A stretch of 64,000 nucleotides of DNA from Bradyrhizobium diazoefficiens USDA 110 (GCF_000011365.1 NC_004463.1:8046001-8110000), one strand, 5' to 3'; shown: positions 16,512 through 26,962, counted from the first letter of the stretch. Made by a program: numbers and translations. Notes: generated by a model from the letters alone, not told the origin.

Positions 16512-17069
16512 ATGACAGTCTATGACAGCCGGTCGGACATCGGGGTTCTGGGCTCGCCTCCGCTGTGGGTCTGCGCTCTCCTCGGCATCGTGATGATCGC
16601 CGCCGGCATCGCGGCTCTCAGCGACGTGGTTTTCGCGACGATCATCAGCGTCAAGCTGATCGGGCTGACGGCTATCGCGGCTGGCGCATTCGAGATCATC
16701 CATGCCTTCTGGACCAAAGGATGGGGCGGCTTCCTGTGGCAGATTGTTCTCGGCGCGCTCTATCTCGCCTTCGGGCTCGTGCTGCTCACCCAGCCGGCTT
16801 CCGGTGCCCTGATCCTCACCTATTTCCTCGGCGCGGTGCTGCTCGCCTCGGGTGTCATTCGGTGCGTGCTGAGCTTCGCCCATTGGCGGCAGAACGGATG
16901 GATGATGCTGATCTCCGGCATCTTCGGACTGCTCGCGGGCGTGCTGATCCTGTTCGGCTTTCCGACCATCAGCGTCTGGGCCCTCGGATTCCTGCTTGGC
17001 GTCGACCTGATCTCGCACGGCTTGGCGTGGCTGCTTTATGCGCTTCAGTCCGTGCGGCGAGCTGCGTAA
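16512..17069 (+). CDS. HdeD family acid-resistance membrane protein
   Basis: A 185-residue protein with six helices in three similar two-helix units, as in HdeD. AGGAGG at 16501 decides the ATG at 16512. The family was named for an acid-resistance protein of E. coli; membership here is based on size, helix pattern and the repeated block (ALYLAFGLVLLTQPASGAL, IFGLLAGVLILFGFP). It supports a stress role for the block. 154 bp upstream has no gene. Confidence 0.85.
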   Translation: MTVYDSRSDIGVLGSPPLWVCALLGIVMIAAGIAALSDVVFATIISVKLIGLTAIAAGAFEIIHAFWTKGWGGFLWQIVLGALYLAFGLVLLTQPASGALILTYFLGAVLLASGVIRCVLSFAHWRQNGWMMLISGIFGLLAGVLILFGFPTISVWALGFLLGVDLISHGLAWLLYALQSVRRAA

Positions 17070-17071
17070 CG

Positions 17072-17383
17072 ATGGAGAAGATGATGATGGACGCTCCCAC
17101 CCGTCGAGCTTTCCTTGGCTTTGCTCAGAATGCCGTTGCTGCCGCGGCGATCGGCGCTGTCGGAGTTCGTCTGATTGGGACTGCGGAAGCGATGCCGATT
17201 GCCCACGATCTTGGCCAGGCCAGCGAGCCGTCGGACCTCCTGACGCAAGCTCAGTGGTGGGGACCCCCAGCCGGTCCCGGTTGGGGACCTGGTCCGGGCT
17301 GGGGCCGCCCACCGCCGCGCCGGCGCCGATGGGTTTGCTGGTGGCATCGCGGCCGTCGTCGTTGTGGATGGCGGTGGCGCTAG
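17072..17383 (+). CDS. Small Tat-type exported protein with Gly/Pro/Trp/Arg-rich tail
   Basis: A 103-residue protein. The N-terminus has a twin-arginine type signal (TRRAFLGFA then a hydrophobic AVAAAAIGAVGVRLIG and AEA cleavage). The mature part passes from a polar stretch to WWGPPAGPGWGPGPGWG and ends in a tail with 14 Arg, 7 Trp and two Cys (RRRRWVCWW, then RRRCGWRWR). Such short proteins occur in Bradyrhizobium without known function. It lies just after hdeD on the same strand. Export through Tat suggests folding or cofactor binding in the cytoplasm, which is inference. Confidence 0.65.
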   Translation: MEKMMMDAPTRRAFLGFAQNAVAAAAIGAVGVRLIGTAEAMPIAHDLGQASEPSDLLTQAQWWGPPAGPGWGPGPGWGRPPPRRRRWVCWWHRGRRRCGWRWR

Positions 17384-17436
17384 GAGCCCCCTCTTAACTT
17401 GCGCAATCCGCCGGGAGCAGATTTGCCAGAAAGGCT

Positions 17437-17712
17437 ATGCAAGCCCCGACCCGAGCGATGGAGGCGATCGTGCGCCACGTGAATCAATGGCTCCTGTGGG
17501 CCGCTCTGATAGCTCTTCTCGTGGTGGCAGCCGCCTTCTGCGTGTCGGTATGGCAGGCAACTCCATCGATGCCGCTCTACCGCAACATCATCCTCGGAGG
17601 GGCCGTCGTCCTGATGCTGGTGTTCGGCTGCGGCCTGATCGCGCTGATGTTCTATAGCCGTCGCAAGGGTTATGACGAGCCCGCGCGCAGCGATCGGATA
17701 CGGCGGGAGTAA
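17437..17712 (+). CDS. Small two-helix membrane protein, unknown
   Basis: A 91-residue protein with two helices (WLLWAALIALLVVAAAFCVSV and IILGGAVVLMLVFGCGLIALMFY) and a basic C-terminal tail. An internal ATG at 17458 could also be the start. No family recognised. It lies 60 bp before the second RND adaptor gene on the same strand and may be part of that operon. Confidence 0.6.
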   Translation: MQAPTRAMEAIVRHVNQWLLWAALIALLVVAAAFCVSVWQATPSMPLYRNIILGGAVVLMLVFGCGLIALMFYSRRKGYDEPARSDRIRRE

Positions 17713-17772
17713 CGAGGCGCTGGTGAAGCACCGACCCGGCCCGGCTCTTAGGTCTGGAGCAAGGAGCGGACA

Positions 17773-19017
17773 ATGAACCTTGCTGGCGTCTCGATCAGGC
17801 TGCTGGCGGCAACTCTCCTGACGATCATCGCCGGTGGGACCGCCCGGACACAACCCGCCGCGGCCGGAGCCCCTGCGGTCGGCGTCGTGGAAGCGACCAG
17901 GCGGCCGATCACCGAGACCAGCGAATTTCTTGGACGGATCGAGGCGATCAATCGGGTCAGCGTCGTCGCGCGCGTGACGGCATTTCTGGACAAGCGCCTG
18001 TTCGACGAGGGCGCCGAGATCAAGGAAGGCGATGAGCTCTATCGGCTCGAGCGAGGTCCCTTCGAAGCGGATCTTGCATCGAAACAGGCGCAGGTCGCGC
18101 AGCTCCAGGCAACGCTCGAAAATGCCAAATTGACGACCGAACGCGCGCGGACCCTGCTCGGAGGTCCCGCCGGGCAACAGTCCACCTACGATGCAGCGAT
18201 CGCCAACCAGCTCAGCCTCGAAGCCCAGGTGCAAGCCGCGCAAGCCCAGGTCCAAGCCTCCCAGATCAATCTCGGTTACACGAAGATCAACGCGCCGATT
18301 GCCGGCAAGATCGGACGCACGGCGGTGACGGAAGGCAACGTCGTCGGTCCGAGCTCGGGCGTGCTGACCACCATCGTCAGCCAGGACCCGATGTATGTCA
18401 CCTTCCCGGTGCCACTCCGCCAGGGGCTCGAGTTGCGGGAACGATACGGACCACAAGGCGGCCTGGACGCGGTGGTGATCAAGCTGCGACTGCCCGATGG
18501 CCGCATGTACGGCCACTCCGGCAAGCTGAATTTCGTCGACAACACCATCGCCCAGAGCACCGATACCATCATCGTACGCGGGGAGATCGGCAATCCAATC
18601 CTGCGGGCTTCTTCGGCGGCTGGCGTCACCGTTCACGAGCTGACTGACGGCGAGTTCGTCACCGTCGTGCTGGAGGGCGTCCAGCCGGTCGAGGTGCTGG
18701 CAATCCCGCGCTCCGCCGTGCTCTCCGATCAGCAGGGCGACTATGTGCTGGCTGTCGGCGCCGACAACAAGGCCGAGCAGCGCCGCATCCAGCTCGGACA
18801 ATCGACTACGACCATCGCCGCCGTGATCGCCGGACTTGCGGCCGGCGACAAGGTCATCGCGGAAGGCTTGCAGCGAGTTCGTCCCGGCCAGATCGTTTCG
18901 CCGGGACCGGCAAGTCCGCTGATCCTGTCGAGCATGAAGCCCGCCGCGGACGCCCCGGCTCCTCAAGCGGATCACGGCGCCTCCGGCACGACCCGCCCGC
19001 TGGACCGCAAACCATGA
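17773..19017 (+). CDS. RND periplasmic adaptor (MexE-like)
   Basis: A 414-residue membrane fusion protein: signal peptide to about residue 30, the first lipoyl half ([24 protein letters not shown], in part [13 protein letters not shown]), a helical hairpin rich in Q and A (about 95-155), the second lipoyl half ([17 protein letters not shown]), and a beta-barrel ([10 protein letters not shown]). A Pro/Ala-rich tail follows. There is no lipobox Cys, unlike the adaptor at 4281. AAGGAGCG precedes ATG. It overlaps the RND permease gene by 4 bp. Confidence 0.93.
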   Translation: MNLAGVSIRLLAATLLTIIAGGTARTQPAAAGAPAVGVVEATRRPITETSEFLGRIEAINRVSVVARVTAFLDKRLFDEGAEIKEGDELYRLERGPFEADLASKQAQVAQLQATLENAKLTTERARTLLGGPAGQQSTYDAAIANQLSLEAQVQAAQAQVQASQINLGYTKINAPIAGKIGRTAVTEGNVVGPSSGVLTTIVSQDPMYVTFPVPLRQGLELRERYGPQGGLDAVVIKLRLPDGRMYGHSGKLNFVDNTIAQSTDTIIVRGEIGNPILRASSAAGVTVHELTDGEFVTVVLEGVQPVEVLAIPRSAVLSDQQGDYVLAVGADNKAEQRRIQLGQSTTTIAAVIAGLAAGDKVIAEGLQRVRPGQIVSPGPASPLILSSMKPAADAPAPQADHGASGTTRPLDRKP

Positions 19018-22000
19018 TATCCGCCGTTTTCATCGATCGCCCGCGGCTTTCGATGGTGATCGCCTTCATCATCACCATCGCCGGCGCGCTGGCGTTGATG
19101 CAGATTCCGGTGGCGCAATTTCCGGACATCGTGCCGCCGCAGGTCACGGTCTCCGGCACCTTCCCTGGCGCATCCGCCGAGGTGGTCGAGAGCAGCGTCG
19201 CCCAACCCCTGGAGGCGCAAATAATCGGCGTCGACCGCGCGCTCTACATGAAATCGACCAGCGCCAATGACGGCAGCTACACACTGACGGTCTCGTTCGC
19301 GCTCGGCACCAACCCCGACATCAATACCGTCAACGTCAACAACCGCGTGCAGAGCGCACTGTCGCAACTACCGACCGAAGTGCAGCAGCAGGGGGTAACG
19401 GTGCACAAGCGGTCCTCGTCGATCCTGCAATTCCTCGTGCTCTATAGTGCCAATGGCCAGCAGGATCCGCTGTTCATCACCAACTACGCGATCATCAACG
19501 TGCTCGATGCGATCGCCAGCACGCCCGGCGTCGGCCAGGCGAACCTGTTCGCCAAGATGAACTACTCGATGCGGATCTGGTTCGATACGCAGCGACTCAC
19601 CAGCCTCGACCTCACGCCATCGGATGTCATTGCCGCGATTCGCACGCAAAGCGTCCAGGCGCCTGTGGGGCGCATCGGTGCACGTCCGATCAGCGACGAC
19701 CAACAGCTCCAGTTCAATGTGCAGACCCTGGGCAGGCTCGCCACCGTCGACCAATTCGCCAATATCGTGCTGCGCGCCAACCCGGACGGCTCGTCGCTGC
19801 TCGTGAAGGACGTTGCCCGTGTCGAGATGGGCGCGCAAAATCTCGACAGCGAAGCGCGGATCGACGGCCGCGCGGCCGTGCCGGTCGCGATCTATCTGGC
19901 GCCGGGTGCCAATGCGATGAGCACCGCACAGGCCGTGGCGGCGACGATGCAGCGGCTGTCGCTGCGTTTTCCCACCGGCCTGAGCTATCTCGTGCAATAC
20001 GATTCCACGAGCTTCGTGCGCGACACGATCACGGAGGTCTTGCGGACGCTGGGCGAGGCCTTCGTCCTGGTCGTGATCGTGGTGTACCTCTTCCTCGGCA
20101 ATCTGCGGGCCACGGTGATCCCGGCCGTTGCCGTTCCAGTGAGCCTGGTGGGCACGTTCGCCGTCCTGCTGGTGCTGGGCTATTCGGCCAACACGGTATC
20201 CCTGCTGGCCATGGTGCTCGCCATCGGCATCGTGGTGGACGACGCCATCGTCGTCGTCGAGAACGTCGAGCGAGTGATGGAGGAGGAGCCGGGCCTTTCC
20301 CCCGCCGAGGCCAGCAAGAAGGCCATGACCCAGATCACCGCGCCGATCATCGCGATCACCCTGGTGCTGCTCTCGGTCTTCGTCCCGATCGCATTCATTC
20401 CCGGCATTTCCGGAACGCTGTTTCGCCAGTTTGCGGTGACGATCAGCGCCGCGATGATGATCTCGGCGTTGAATGCGCTGACGCTGTCGCCCGCCTTGTG
20501 CGCGCTGTTCCTGCGCCACACCGGGCCCAGGCGCGGCATCATGGGACGCGTCCTCGGCTTCATCGACTGGCTGCGCGACCGCTACAGCGGCGGCGTCCGC
20601 CGCCTGGTCCGCGTGCCGGGTCTCTCACTGCCGTTCGTCGCCGTCGTTGCCGCCGGCATCTTCGGCATGTCGCTGATCACGCCAACAGGTTTCCTCCCCG
20701 AGGAAGACCAGGGCGCCTTCTTCACCTCGGTGCAACTGCCAGACGGCGCATCGGTGGCGCGAACCAGCGAAGTCACCCAACAGATCGAGGATCTCCTGAA
20801 GCAGATCCCCGCCGTCGATCACGTCCTTGCCATCGTGGGCTTTTCCCTGCTCGACGGCGCGTCCGAACCGAACAGCGCATTGGTGGTCACGCGGCTGAAG
20901 CCGTTTTCCGATCGCAAGGCGGCAGCCGATTCCGCGCAGGCGCTGATCCGGCAAACCTTCGCAGCCGGCGCACAGATTCGACAGGCCAACGTGTTGCCGT
21001 TCAATCTGCCGCCGATCATTGGGCTCTCCACCGGAGGCGGGTTCGAATACCAGCTTCAGGCGCTGGAAGGACAGAGTCCGGCCGCGATCTCCAGCGTCAC
21101 CGGGGCGCTGATCGGTGCAGCCAACGCCGATCCACGGCTTGCGCGTGTCTTTTCGACCTTCACTGCGACCAATCCATCCATCCATCTCGACATCGACCGC
21201 CGCAAGGCGCAGGCGCTCGGCGTGACGGTCAGCGACATCTTCACGGCCTTGCAGGCGACGCTCGGCGGCATCTATGTCAACAACTTCAACCTGTTCGGCC
21301 GCACCTGGCAGGTCAACGTTCAGGGCGAAGCGTTCGATCGCGCCGATATTTCGGACATCTGGCGGATCTATCTGCGCAACGGCGCCGGCCAGATGGTGCC
21401 GATCAGGTCGCTCGCCGGGATCAGGATCGTGACCGGGCCTCAGGTCATCACCCGCTACAACAATTATCGCTCGGTGACGGTGAACGGCAGCCCGGCGCCG
21501 GGCGTCTCCTCAGGAACCGCGATGGTCGCAATGGCAGAAATCTCCAACACCGTGCTGCCTGCGGGCTACAGTTTCGCGTGGACCGGCACCGCCTATCAGG
21601 AGCAGCAGGCCGCTGGCCAGACCGGCATCGTGCTCATGCTTGCGGTGCTGTTCGCCTACCTGTTCCTGGTGGCGCTTTATGAGAGCACGGTGATCCCGAT
21701 CCCGGTGCTGCTGTCGGTCGTCGTCGGCGTGCTCGGGTCCTATGTCGGCATCAAGCTCGCCGGCCTCAATCTCGACCTCTACGGCCAGATCGGGCTCGTG
21801 GTCCTGATCGCGCTCGCCGCCAAGAACGGCATTCTGATCGTCGAATTTGCCAAGGAGCAACGCGAAGCGGGCGTGGCGCTCAACGACGCCGCGATCCAGG
21901 GCGCACATATGCGCTTTCGCGCGGTCATGATGACGTCGGTCGCCTTCATCCTTGGCCTCCTGCCGCTCGTGATTGCAACCGGCGCTGCGGAGCTCAGCCG

Positions 22001-22136
22001 CAGGGCGGTCGGGACAGCCGTATTTGCGGGCATGCTTGCGGCAAGCTCAATCGGCATCTTCCTCGTCCCGACGCTCTACGTGACGTTCCAGCGTCTGCGG
22101 GAGCGGATGAAGGCCGCGCCAAAGTCCGGCAACTGA
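19014..22136 (+). CDS. RND efflux transporter, inner-membrane permease (MexF/AcrB-type HAE1)
   Basis: A 1040-residue pump with the full HAE1 layout. It starts [20 protein letters not shown]; the TM4 proton relay is [20 protein letters not shown] (in part [12 protein letters not shown]), and PAEASKKAM and [17 protein letters not shown] follow. The closest types by motif are MexF/OqxB-like multidrug pumps. ATGA overlap with the adaptor gene. No outer-membrane channel gene follows, so a TolC-like partner elsewhere is needed. The region after the stop starts a 335-bp intergenic stretch. Confidence 0.95.
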   Translation: MISAVFIDRPRLSMVIAFIITIAGALALMQIPVAQFPDIVPPQVTVSGTFPGASAEVVESSVAQPLEAQIIGVDRALYMKSTSANDGSYTLTVSFALGTNPDINTVNVNNRVQSALSQLPTEVQQQGVTVHKRSSSILQFLVLYSANGQQDPLFITNYAIINVLDAIASTPGVGQANLFAKMNYSMRIWFDTQRLTSLDLTPSDVIAAIRTQSVQAPVGRIGARPISDDQQLQFNVQTLGRLATVDQFANIVLRANPDGSSLLVKDVARVEMGAQNLDSEARIDGRAAVPVAIYLAPGANAMSTAQAVAATMQRLSLRFPTGLSYLVQYDSTSFVRDTITEVLRTLGEAFVLVVIVVYLFLGNLRATVIPAVAVPVSLVGTFAVLLVLGYSANTVSLLAMVLAIGIVVDDAIVVVENVERVMEEEPGLSPAEASKKAMTQITAPIIAITLVLLSVFVPIAFIPGISGTLFRQFAVTISAAMMISALNALTLSPALCALFLRHTGPRRGIMGRVLGFIDWLRDRYSGGVRRLVRVPGLSLPFVAVVAAGIFGMSLITPTGFLPEEDQGAFFTSVQLPDGASVARTSEVTQQIEDLLKQIPAVDHVLAIVGFSLLDGASEPNSALVVTRLKPFSDRKAAADSAQALIRQTFAAGAQIRQANVLPFNLPPIIGLSTGGGFEYQLQALEGQSPAAISSVTGALIGAANADPRLARVFSTFTATNPSIHLDIDRRKAQALGVTVSDIFTALQATLGGIYVNNFNLFGRTWQVNVQGEAFDRADISDIWRIYLRNGAGQMVPIRSLAGIRIVTGPQVITRYNNYRSVTVNGSPAPGVSSGTAMVAMAEISNTVLPAGYSFAWTGTAYQEQQAAGQTGIVLMLAVLFAYLFLVALYESTVIPIPVLLSVVVGVLGSYVGIKLAGLNLDLYGQIGLVVLIALAAKNGILIVEFAKEQREAGVALNDAAIQGAHMRFRAVMMTSVAFILGLLPLVIATGAAELSRRAVGTAVFAGMLAASSIGIFLVPTLYVTFQRLRERMKAAPKSGN

Positions 22137-22471
22137 GTTGACTGGCGCAAGGTGCGCAAACTCGGCCGATGCCTGCGCGATCAATCAGTTGTCGAGCGAA
22201 CAAACCCGCGAACTCTCATATAATTGAAATTGCTATGTAATTTATACGGTCTTGCCTCATGTGATCCCGAGCCCGTTCGGGAAAACAAGCGCAACGCGCG
22301 CGCTTCCGACTGCCGACCGTGCGTCAGATTGGTCAACGACAACGAATTGCAGCTTGCGGATTGAAGGCCTATGTTGAGTCTCCAACCAAGCAGCCGCCCA
22401 TCGTACGGCGAGAGTCTGCAGGGGAGAGACCTCACGGTGGATGGCGTGCATTTTGCGCCGGAGGTCACATC
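22137..22471 (+). other. Intergenic region, AT-rich core (335 bp)
   Basis: It contains a copy of a short imperfect repeat (22144..22202) also present near the tRNA-Glu gene, then an AT-rich stretch at 22215..22250 that could hold promoters of the deacylase-like gene. No gene was seen. Confidence 0.5.
22144..22202. repeat. Short dispersed repeat, copy 1
   Basis: About three quarters identical over 60 bp to 26626..26686. Shared blocks are GGCGCAAGG, CGG-C/T-GATGC and GCGCGATCAATCAG. Confidence 0.5.
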
Positions 22472-22942
22472 ATGGCCATTGCTCCCACACTCCAGAAGTA
22501 CCTCGCCGCTGAGAACATCCAATACGAAGTGGTCCCGCACGAACTCAGCATGACGTCCACTCGCACGGCCGAGGCATGCCATATCCCGGGCGATCGCCTC
22601 GCCAAAGGCGTCGTGCTGCGGCGCGACGGCGAATATATGCTGGCCATCTTGCCCGCATCGCATCACCTCCGCCCGTCGGAACTGAAGACGATACTCGGCG
22701 GAAATGTCCACATGGCACAAGAAACCGAGATCGGTGAGCTGTTCCGCGATTGTGCGCACGGTGCAGTTCCCGCCGTCGGCAAGTGCTACGGGCTGGATAC
22801 TATCGTCGACGACAGCATCGAGGCGCAGCCCGACATCTATATGGAAGCCGGCGACCACGAGACGCTGCTTCATATGGGTCACGCGCAGTTTGCACGCCTG
22901 ACGGCCAACGCACTGCACGGGCGCTTCAGCGCGCACGACTGA
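22472..22942 (+). CDS. YbaK/EbsC-type aminoacyl-tRNA deacylase-like protein
   Basis: A 156-residue protein of the YbaK/ProX editing-domain fold, which hydrolyses mischarged aminoacyl-tRNAs in characterised members. GGAGGT lies 8 nt before ATG 22472. Visible family pattern: LQKYLAAENIQYEVVPHELSMTS at the N-terminus, then RLAKGVVLRRDGEYMLAILPAS with the conserved Lys, and GAVPAVGKCYGLDTIVD. The specificity (Pro, Cys or another) cannot be read from sequence. It lies before a CBS-pair gene on the same strand, a combination seen with stress-response genes. Confidence 0.8.
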   Translation: MAIAPTLQKYLAAENIQYEVVPHELSMTSTRTAEACHIPGDRLAKGVVLRRDGEYMLAILPASHHLRPSELKTILGGNVHMAQETEIGELFRDCAHGAVPAVGKCYGLDTIVDDSIEAQPDIYMEAGDHETLLHMGHAQFARLTANALHGRFSAHD

Positions 22943-23141
22943 GGATTTGCGCACTGCCCAATCTTGGGCGGGAACCTCGGCCGCGACGTCGCCGTCAAAC
23001 TGTTCAGGAAAGCGACGGCGACAGCGTCGGCGCTTGTCTGGTCAGATCGCGAAGTAATGATGCTTTCTCCTGTGACCTCGCACCCGATCGGTTGTACAGT
23101 TCAAACGAATGGGGGCGCTGCTGCAACAACGGAGGCTCGCC

Positions 23142-23561
23142 ATGAAAGTCAAAGACGTGATGCACAAGGGTGTCGACTGGGTCAGCCCCGACACCCCCAT
23201 CGCCGAGATCGCCAAATTGATGCGGGCGCATGACATCGGCTGCATTCCGATTGGCGAGGACGACAAGCTGGTCGGGATGGTGACCGACCGCGATATCGTC
23301 TGCAAAGGGCTCGCGAGCCACACCTTTGATGCTCGCCGCGCAACGGCCCGCGATGTAATGACTGAGGGTATTCATTGCTGCCGGGAGGACGACGACCTCG
23401 CAAAGGCGATGCATCATATGGAGAAACTGCAGGTCCGCAGGCTGCCCGTGATCAACAAGAGCAAGCGGATGGTCGGCATCATCAGCCTGGGCGACCTCAG
23501 CCGCTCCGCCTCAAATGATCTGCTGACCGAGACCGTCAGGAGTGTTTCGGCGCATCATTGA
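23142..23561 (+). CDS. CBS-pair domain protein
   Basis: A 139-residue stand-alone tandem CBS protein (first CBS about 5-60: VKDVMHKGVDWVSPDTPIAE; second about 70-130: TARDVMTEG, KLQVRRLPVINKSKRMVGI in part). Such proteins bind adenine nucleotides and act as energy sensors. ACGGAGG precedes ATG 23142. The gene converges on the UPF0182 gene with 151 bp between, where a 12-bp imperfect inverted repeat (23574..23585 with 23643..23654) may form a long hairpin. Confidence 0.9.
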   Translation: MKVKDVMHKGVDWVSPDTPIAEIAKLMRAHDIGCIPIGEDDKLVGMVTDRDIVCKGLASHTFDARRATARDVMTEGIHCCREDDDLAKAMHHMEKLQVRRLPVINKSKRMVGIISLGDLSRSASNDLLTETVRSVSAHH

Positions 23562-23712
23562 ATTGAGGCCCGAGTTGCTCTCGCGATCGCCAGACGTCGA
23601 GCTGGGCCGGAGCCAGGCGTTTGTCATGCAACCATCGCGCAACGCGAGAGCAGCGGCCCGAAGCGCCTGACTTGGCGTCGGCGTGAGCGGGCTAAACTGA
23701 AAAGTCGAGGCC

Positions 23713-26496
23713 CTAGCGGTCGGCGGAGTGTCGGTTCATGTCCTCCAGGAGCTCGCGCATGGCGTCGAACTGCGTGCCAAAGCCTTTCCAGTCGCCGGAC
23801 CTCAATCGTTCAACGGCCTGATTGTAGCGGTCGAGCGCCTCCCGTGCCTGACTTGCCGATGGGCGTGTGACGGGCATTTCCTCCATCGTGCTCGAGACCG
23901 GCCGCACCGCGCCAGGCTCGGTGAACAGAGCCGACAAAGCCTCATCGAGCGTCTCCTTCATCACCACATGCTCGCCATAGGCTGCGATCACGCGTTTCAG
24001 CTCCGGCAGGTGCCCGTGCTCCGCTCGCAAATAGAGCGGCGTGACATAGAGGATCGAGTTCTCGATCGGGATCACAAGCAGGTTCGCGCCGCGTATCACC
24101 CGCGAGCCCATCTGATTCCACAGCGTGATCTGTTGCGATATCTCGGTACTCTGGTTGATCCGCGCTTCGATCTGGAACGGCCCGTAGACGAGCTTCTCCT
24201 TGGGAAATTCGTAGACAATCAGCTTGCCGTAGTCGGGCGCATCGCAGCGTGCGGCGAGCCAGGCGATCATGTTGTCGCGGCGGCTCGGCACCATGGGAAG
24301 CATGAGGAAGAACTCAGCCTGCGACTCACCGGGCAGCCGCATGATGATGTAATATGGGGCCATCGTTGCAACGCCGCCGCCGCCCGGCTGGCGCGGGAAC
24401 TGCCAGAGATCCTCGCGGTTGTAGAAAACGTCGGCGGCCTCCATGTGATAGCTCTGATAGAGCTGCGCCTGAATCAGGAATAGATCCTCCGGATAGCGGA
24501 TGTGCCTCTGCAGATCCGCCGGCATGACCGAAAATGGCTTGAACAGGTTCGGAAAGATGCGCCGCCAGGTTGCGGCAACCGGATCGCCGGTGTCCATCAG
24601 ATAAAAGTCGACGGTGCCGTTATAGGCATCGACGATGACCTTCACTGAATTGCGAATGTAGTTGAGATCCTGGTCTTGCGCCGGCTGCGCGGAAGGGAAG
24701 TAGGAACTCACCGTGTAGGCGTCCTGCATCCAGAACATCCGCCCATTGCTGATGACCAGATAAGGATCGTGATCGAGCCTGAGGAACGGAGCGATCGTTC
24801 GCACCCTTTCCCCGATGTTGCGGCGGATCATGATCCGGCTGTCCGCCGTGATGTAGCTTGAGAGCAGCAGGTTCGGGTCGTTGAAGTAGTAAGCGAACAG
24901 GCCTCTCCATACCGCCGCTCCTATCGGAACGCCGCCCGTCCCGTCATAGGCTGCGTAGACATTGTCTTTGCCCTTCGGGTAGTCGAACTCAGGCGTGCTC
25001 CCTTTGACGATGACGTAGCTGTCGTGCTCTTCGCCGTAGTAGATGCGCGGTTCGCGGATCTGCGGGCCTCCGTCCGCGACAGGAGGTATGTCGCGCAAAT
25101 AGAGGAATGGCAGCCCTTCGCTGCTCTTGCGAGTGACCGGGCTCATCACTGCGCCGGTGCCGTGAGTAAACAGCACGTGGTGGTTGACCCATGTCTGGGC
25201 ATTCGGCGGCAGCAAGGAAGGTCGCAGTTCGCGGGCCGAGATCATGACGCTTTGGTAGGAGCCATTGAGCCAGTAGCGATCGACGTCAAGGTGATGGAAT
25301 TTGTAGTAGGTGCGGATCTCCTGCAGCTGCGCGTAGGTGTCCGCCAGGGGCTGCCAATCCCACAGCCTGATATTGTCGATGGTCGCCTTGTTGGCATCGA
25401 GCGTCTTGAAGCTGAGCTTCTGTTCGGCGGCGAACGGCTTGGCCGCGATCTGATCGAGATTGTAGGCCTGCCGGGTGAGCGCGATGTTGCGTTCGATATA
25501 GGGCCTTTCCAGCTCCAGTTCGCTTGGCCTGACGAAGAACTGCCGGAACAGCACGGGAACCAGGCCGGACAGCACGAAAGACCCGATCGCGACAAGCAGG
25601 AACGCGGCGGCAGGAAGCCGGTAGGTGCGCACGCGCACGTTTGCCCACGCGGCGAGCGCCGCGATGCCCGAAAGTCCGATCATCAGCCACAAGGCCGGCA
25701 GCCCCACATGGACATCGGTGTAACTTGCACCGACAACCACGCCGTTATCGCCATAGAGCAGCAGGTAGCGATCGAGACCAAAGGACCAGGCCTTCACCGC
25801 AAACAGAAGACCGAGCAGCGCCGAGCCGTGGGCAATCACCGTCGACGACATTGATCGGCGATGAATGTCGTATTCGATCTCGCCGTGCACCAAGTAGATC
25901 GCCGCGGCGAACAGCGCGCTCAGCGCGAGCGCGAGCATCATCCAATTCTTGATGAGGATATAGGCGGGCAGCGAGAAGAGATAGAAGCCGATGTCGTTGT
26001 TGTAGAGCGGATCGTCTGCCCCATACGGCGCCTGATAGACAAACTGCAGGAAGACGCCCCAGTTGCCGGCTTCGGCCGCCGCGACAAGCAGAGCGAGCGA
26101 AGCCGCACCAGCTGCGATCAACCGCGGCCACCGCAGTCGGTCGCGCACAAGCGCAAGCAGATCTGGCGGCGCGTTGCCCGCGGCGCTCCACACGGAAGCG
26201 GCGGCAAGCTGTGTCGACCGCCGTCGGGCGAAGTGCAGTGCGAGCCATCCGTTCAACAACAGGATGACGGCAGTTGCCGTCCAGACCGCAAGAAAGACGA
26301 CGGCCTTGGCGCCGATTGTTGTCCAGAAAACCTCGCGATAACCGATCACGGAAAACCAAAGCCAGTCGACCAGGAAGTCGCTGGCGAGCGCGAGCAGGGT
26401 CAGGACAATCGCAATGACGAGGGCCGCAATAATCAGCCCGACCACGGCACTTTGCCTTGGTGCCTTCCGCTCGGGTCCTGTAATCCCGATCGTCAT
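23713..26496 (-). CDS. UPF0182 family large membrane protein
   Basis: A 927-residue protein. N-terminal about 320 residues hold seven or so helices (for example LIIALVIAIVLTLLALASDFLVDWLWF), followed by a large soluble domain with the family blocks FVRPSELELERPYIERNI, TQHVLFTHGTGAVMSPV-type text (WVNHHVLFTHGTG here), IYYGE and GDPVAATWRRIFPNLF. Function of UPF0182 is unknown. ATG at 26496 is chosen; an in-frame TTG at 26574 would add a polar tail. It stands alone, convergent with the CBS gene and downstream of tRNA-Glu. Confidence 0.9.
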   Translation of the reverse strand: MTIGITGPERKAPRQSAVVGLIIAALVIAIVLTLLALASDFLVDWLWFSVIGYREVFWTTIGAKAVVFLAVWTATAVILLLNGWLALHFARRRSTQLAAASVWSAAGNAPPDLLALVRDRLRWPRLIAAGAASLALLVAAAEAGNWGVFLQFVYQAPYGADDPLYNNDIGFYLFSLPAYILIKNWMMLALALSALFAAAIYLVHGEIEYDIHRRSMSSTVIAHGSALLGLLFAVKAWSFGLDRYLLLYGDNGVVVGASYTDVHVGLPALWLMIGLSGIAALAAWANVRVRTYRLPAAAFLLVAIGSFVLSGLVPVLFRQFFVRPSELELERPYIERNIALTRQAYNLDQIAAKPFAAEQKLSFKTLDANKATIDNIRLWDWQPLADTYAQLQEIRTYYKFHHLDVDRYWLNGSYQSVMISARELRPSLLPPNAQTWVNHHVLFTHGTGAVMSPVTRKSSEGLPFLYLRDIPPVADGGPQIREPRIYYGEEHDSYVIVKGSTPEFDYPKGKDNVYAAYDGTGGVPIGAAVWRGLFAYYFNDPNLLLSSYITADSRIMIRRNIGERVRTIAPFLRLDHDPYLVISNGRMFWMQDAYTVSSYFPSAQPAQDQDLNYIRNSVKVIVDAYNGTVDFYLMDTGDPVAATWRRIFPNLFKPFSVMPADLQRHIRYPEDLFLIQAQLYQSYHMEAADVFYNREDLWQFPRQPGGGGVATMAPYYIIMRLPGESQAEFFLMLPMVPSRRDNMIAWLAARCDAPDYGKLIVYEFPKEKLVYGPFQIEARINQSTEISQQITLWNQMGSRVIRGANLLVIPIENSILYVTPLYLRAEHGHLPELKRVIAAYGEHVVMKETLDEALSALFTEPGAVRPVSSTMEEMPVTRPSASQAREALDRYNQAVERLRSGDWKGFGTQFDAMRELLEDMNRHSADR

Positions 26497-26625
26497 CGCC
26501 TGATCATAGTCGAAATCAGGGACGCCCGCCGCTTGATTCGTGGTCGGGATGACGCCTCGAGGCGGGCGACGCAAGTGCTCGAAGCTGCGTCGCTAGGACC
26601 GCGGCGCAATATGGCATTTCGAAAC

Positions 26626-26686
26626 GGCGCAAGGCGCCAAGCACGGCTGATGCAGCCGGCGCGATCAATCAGCTATCGCGCAACAT
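26626..26686. repeat. Short dispersed repeat, copy 2
   Basis: Imperfect copy of 22144..22202. It lies between the UPF0182 start and tRNA-Glu. Confidence 0.5.
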
Positions 26687-26738
26687 GGCGCTCCCGAACC
26701 GGAGTGCCATCGTACAATGTCGGGAAATATCGTGGATT

Positions 26739-26813
26739 TGGCGCTCCCTAGGGGAATCGAACCCCTGTTTCAGCCTTGAGAGGGCCGCGTCCTAACCGCT
26801 AGACGAAGGGAGC
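26739..26813 (-). tRNA. tRNA-Glu (anticodon CTC)
   Basis: The minus strand folds as a tRNA: acceptor GCTCCCT pairs with AGGGAGC, the D-arm is GTCTAGCGGTTAGGAC, the anticodon stem CGGCC/GGCTG encloses loop CTCTCAA with anticodon CTC, and the T-arm contains GGTTCGATTCC. Discriminator G and an encoded CCA end the gene at 26739. It reads GAG codons. Confidence 0.96.
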
Positions 26814-26962
26814 GTGAGGGACAGGACATAGCCGCGAATTTTGCCGGCGGCAAGCCTCGATCGGGGGCGAAATCGGCGGATATGCACGGCGAATGCGGCT
26901 CAGGCTTAACGGCGCGAAGGACCGCCCGGCCGCACGCGCTCCCGTCACATGGCCGGGAACAC

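Noticed and set aside
23574..23654. 12-bp imperfect inverted repeat between convergent CBS and UPF0182 genes
   Set aside because: Loop of 57 nt and no T-tract; not called as a terminator.
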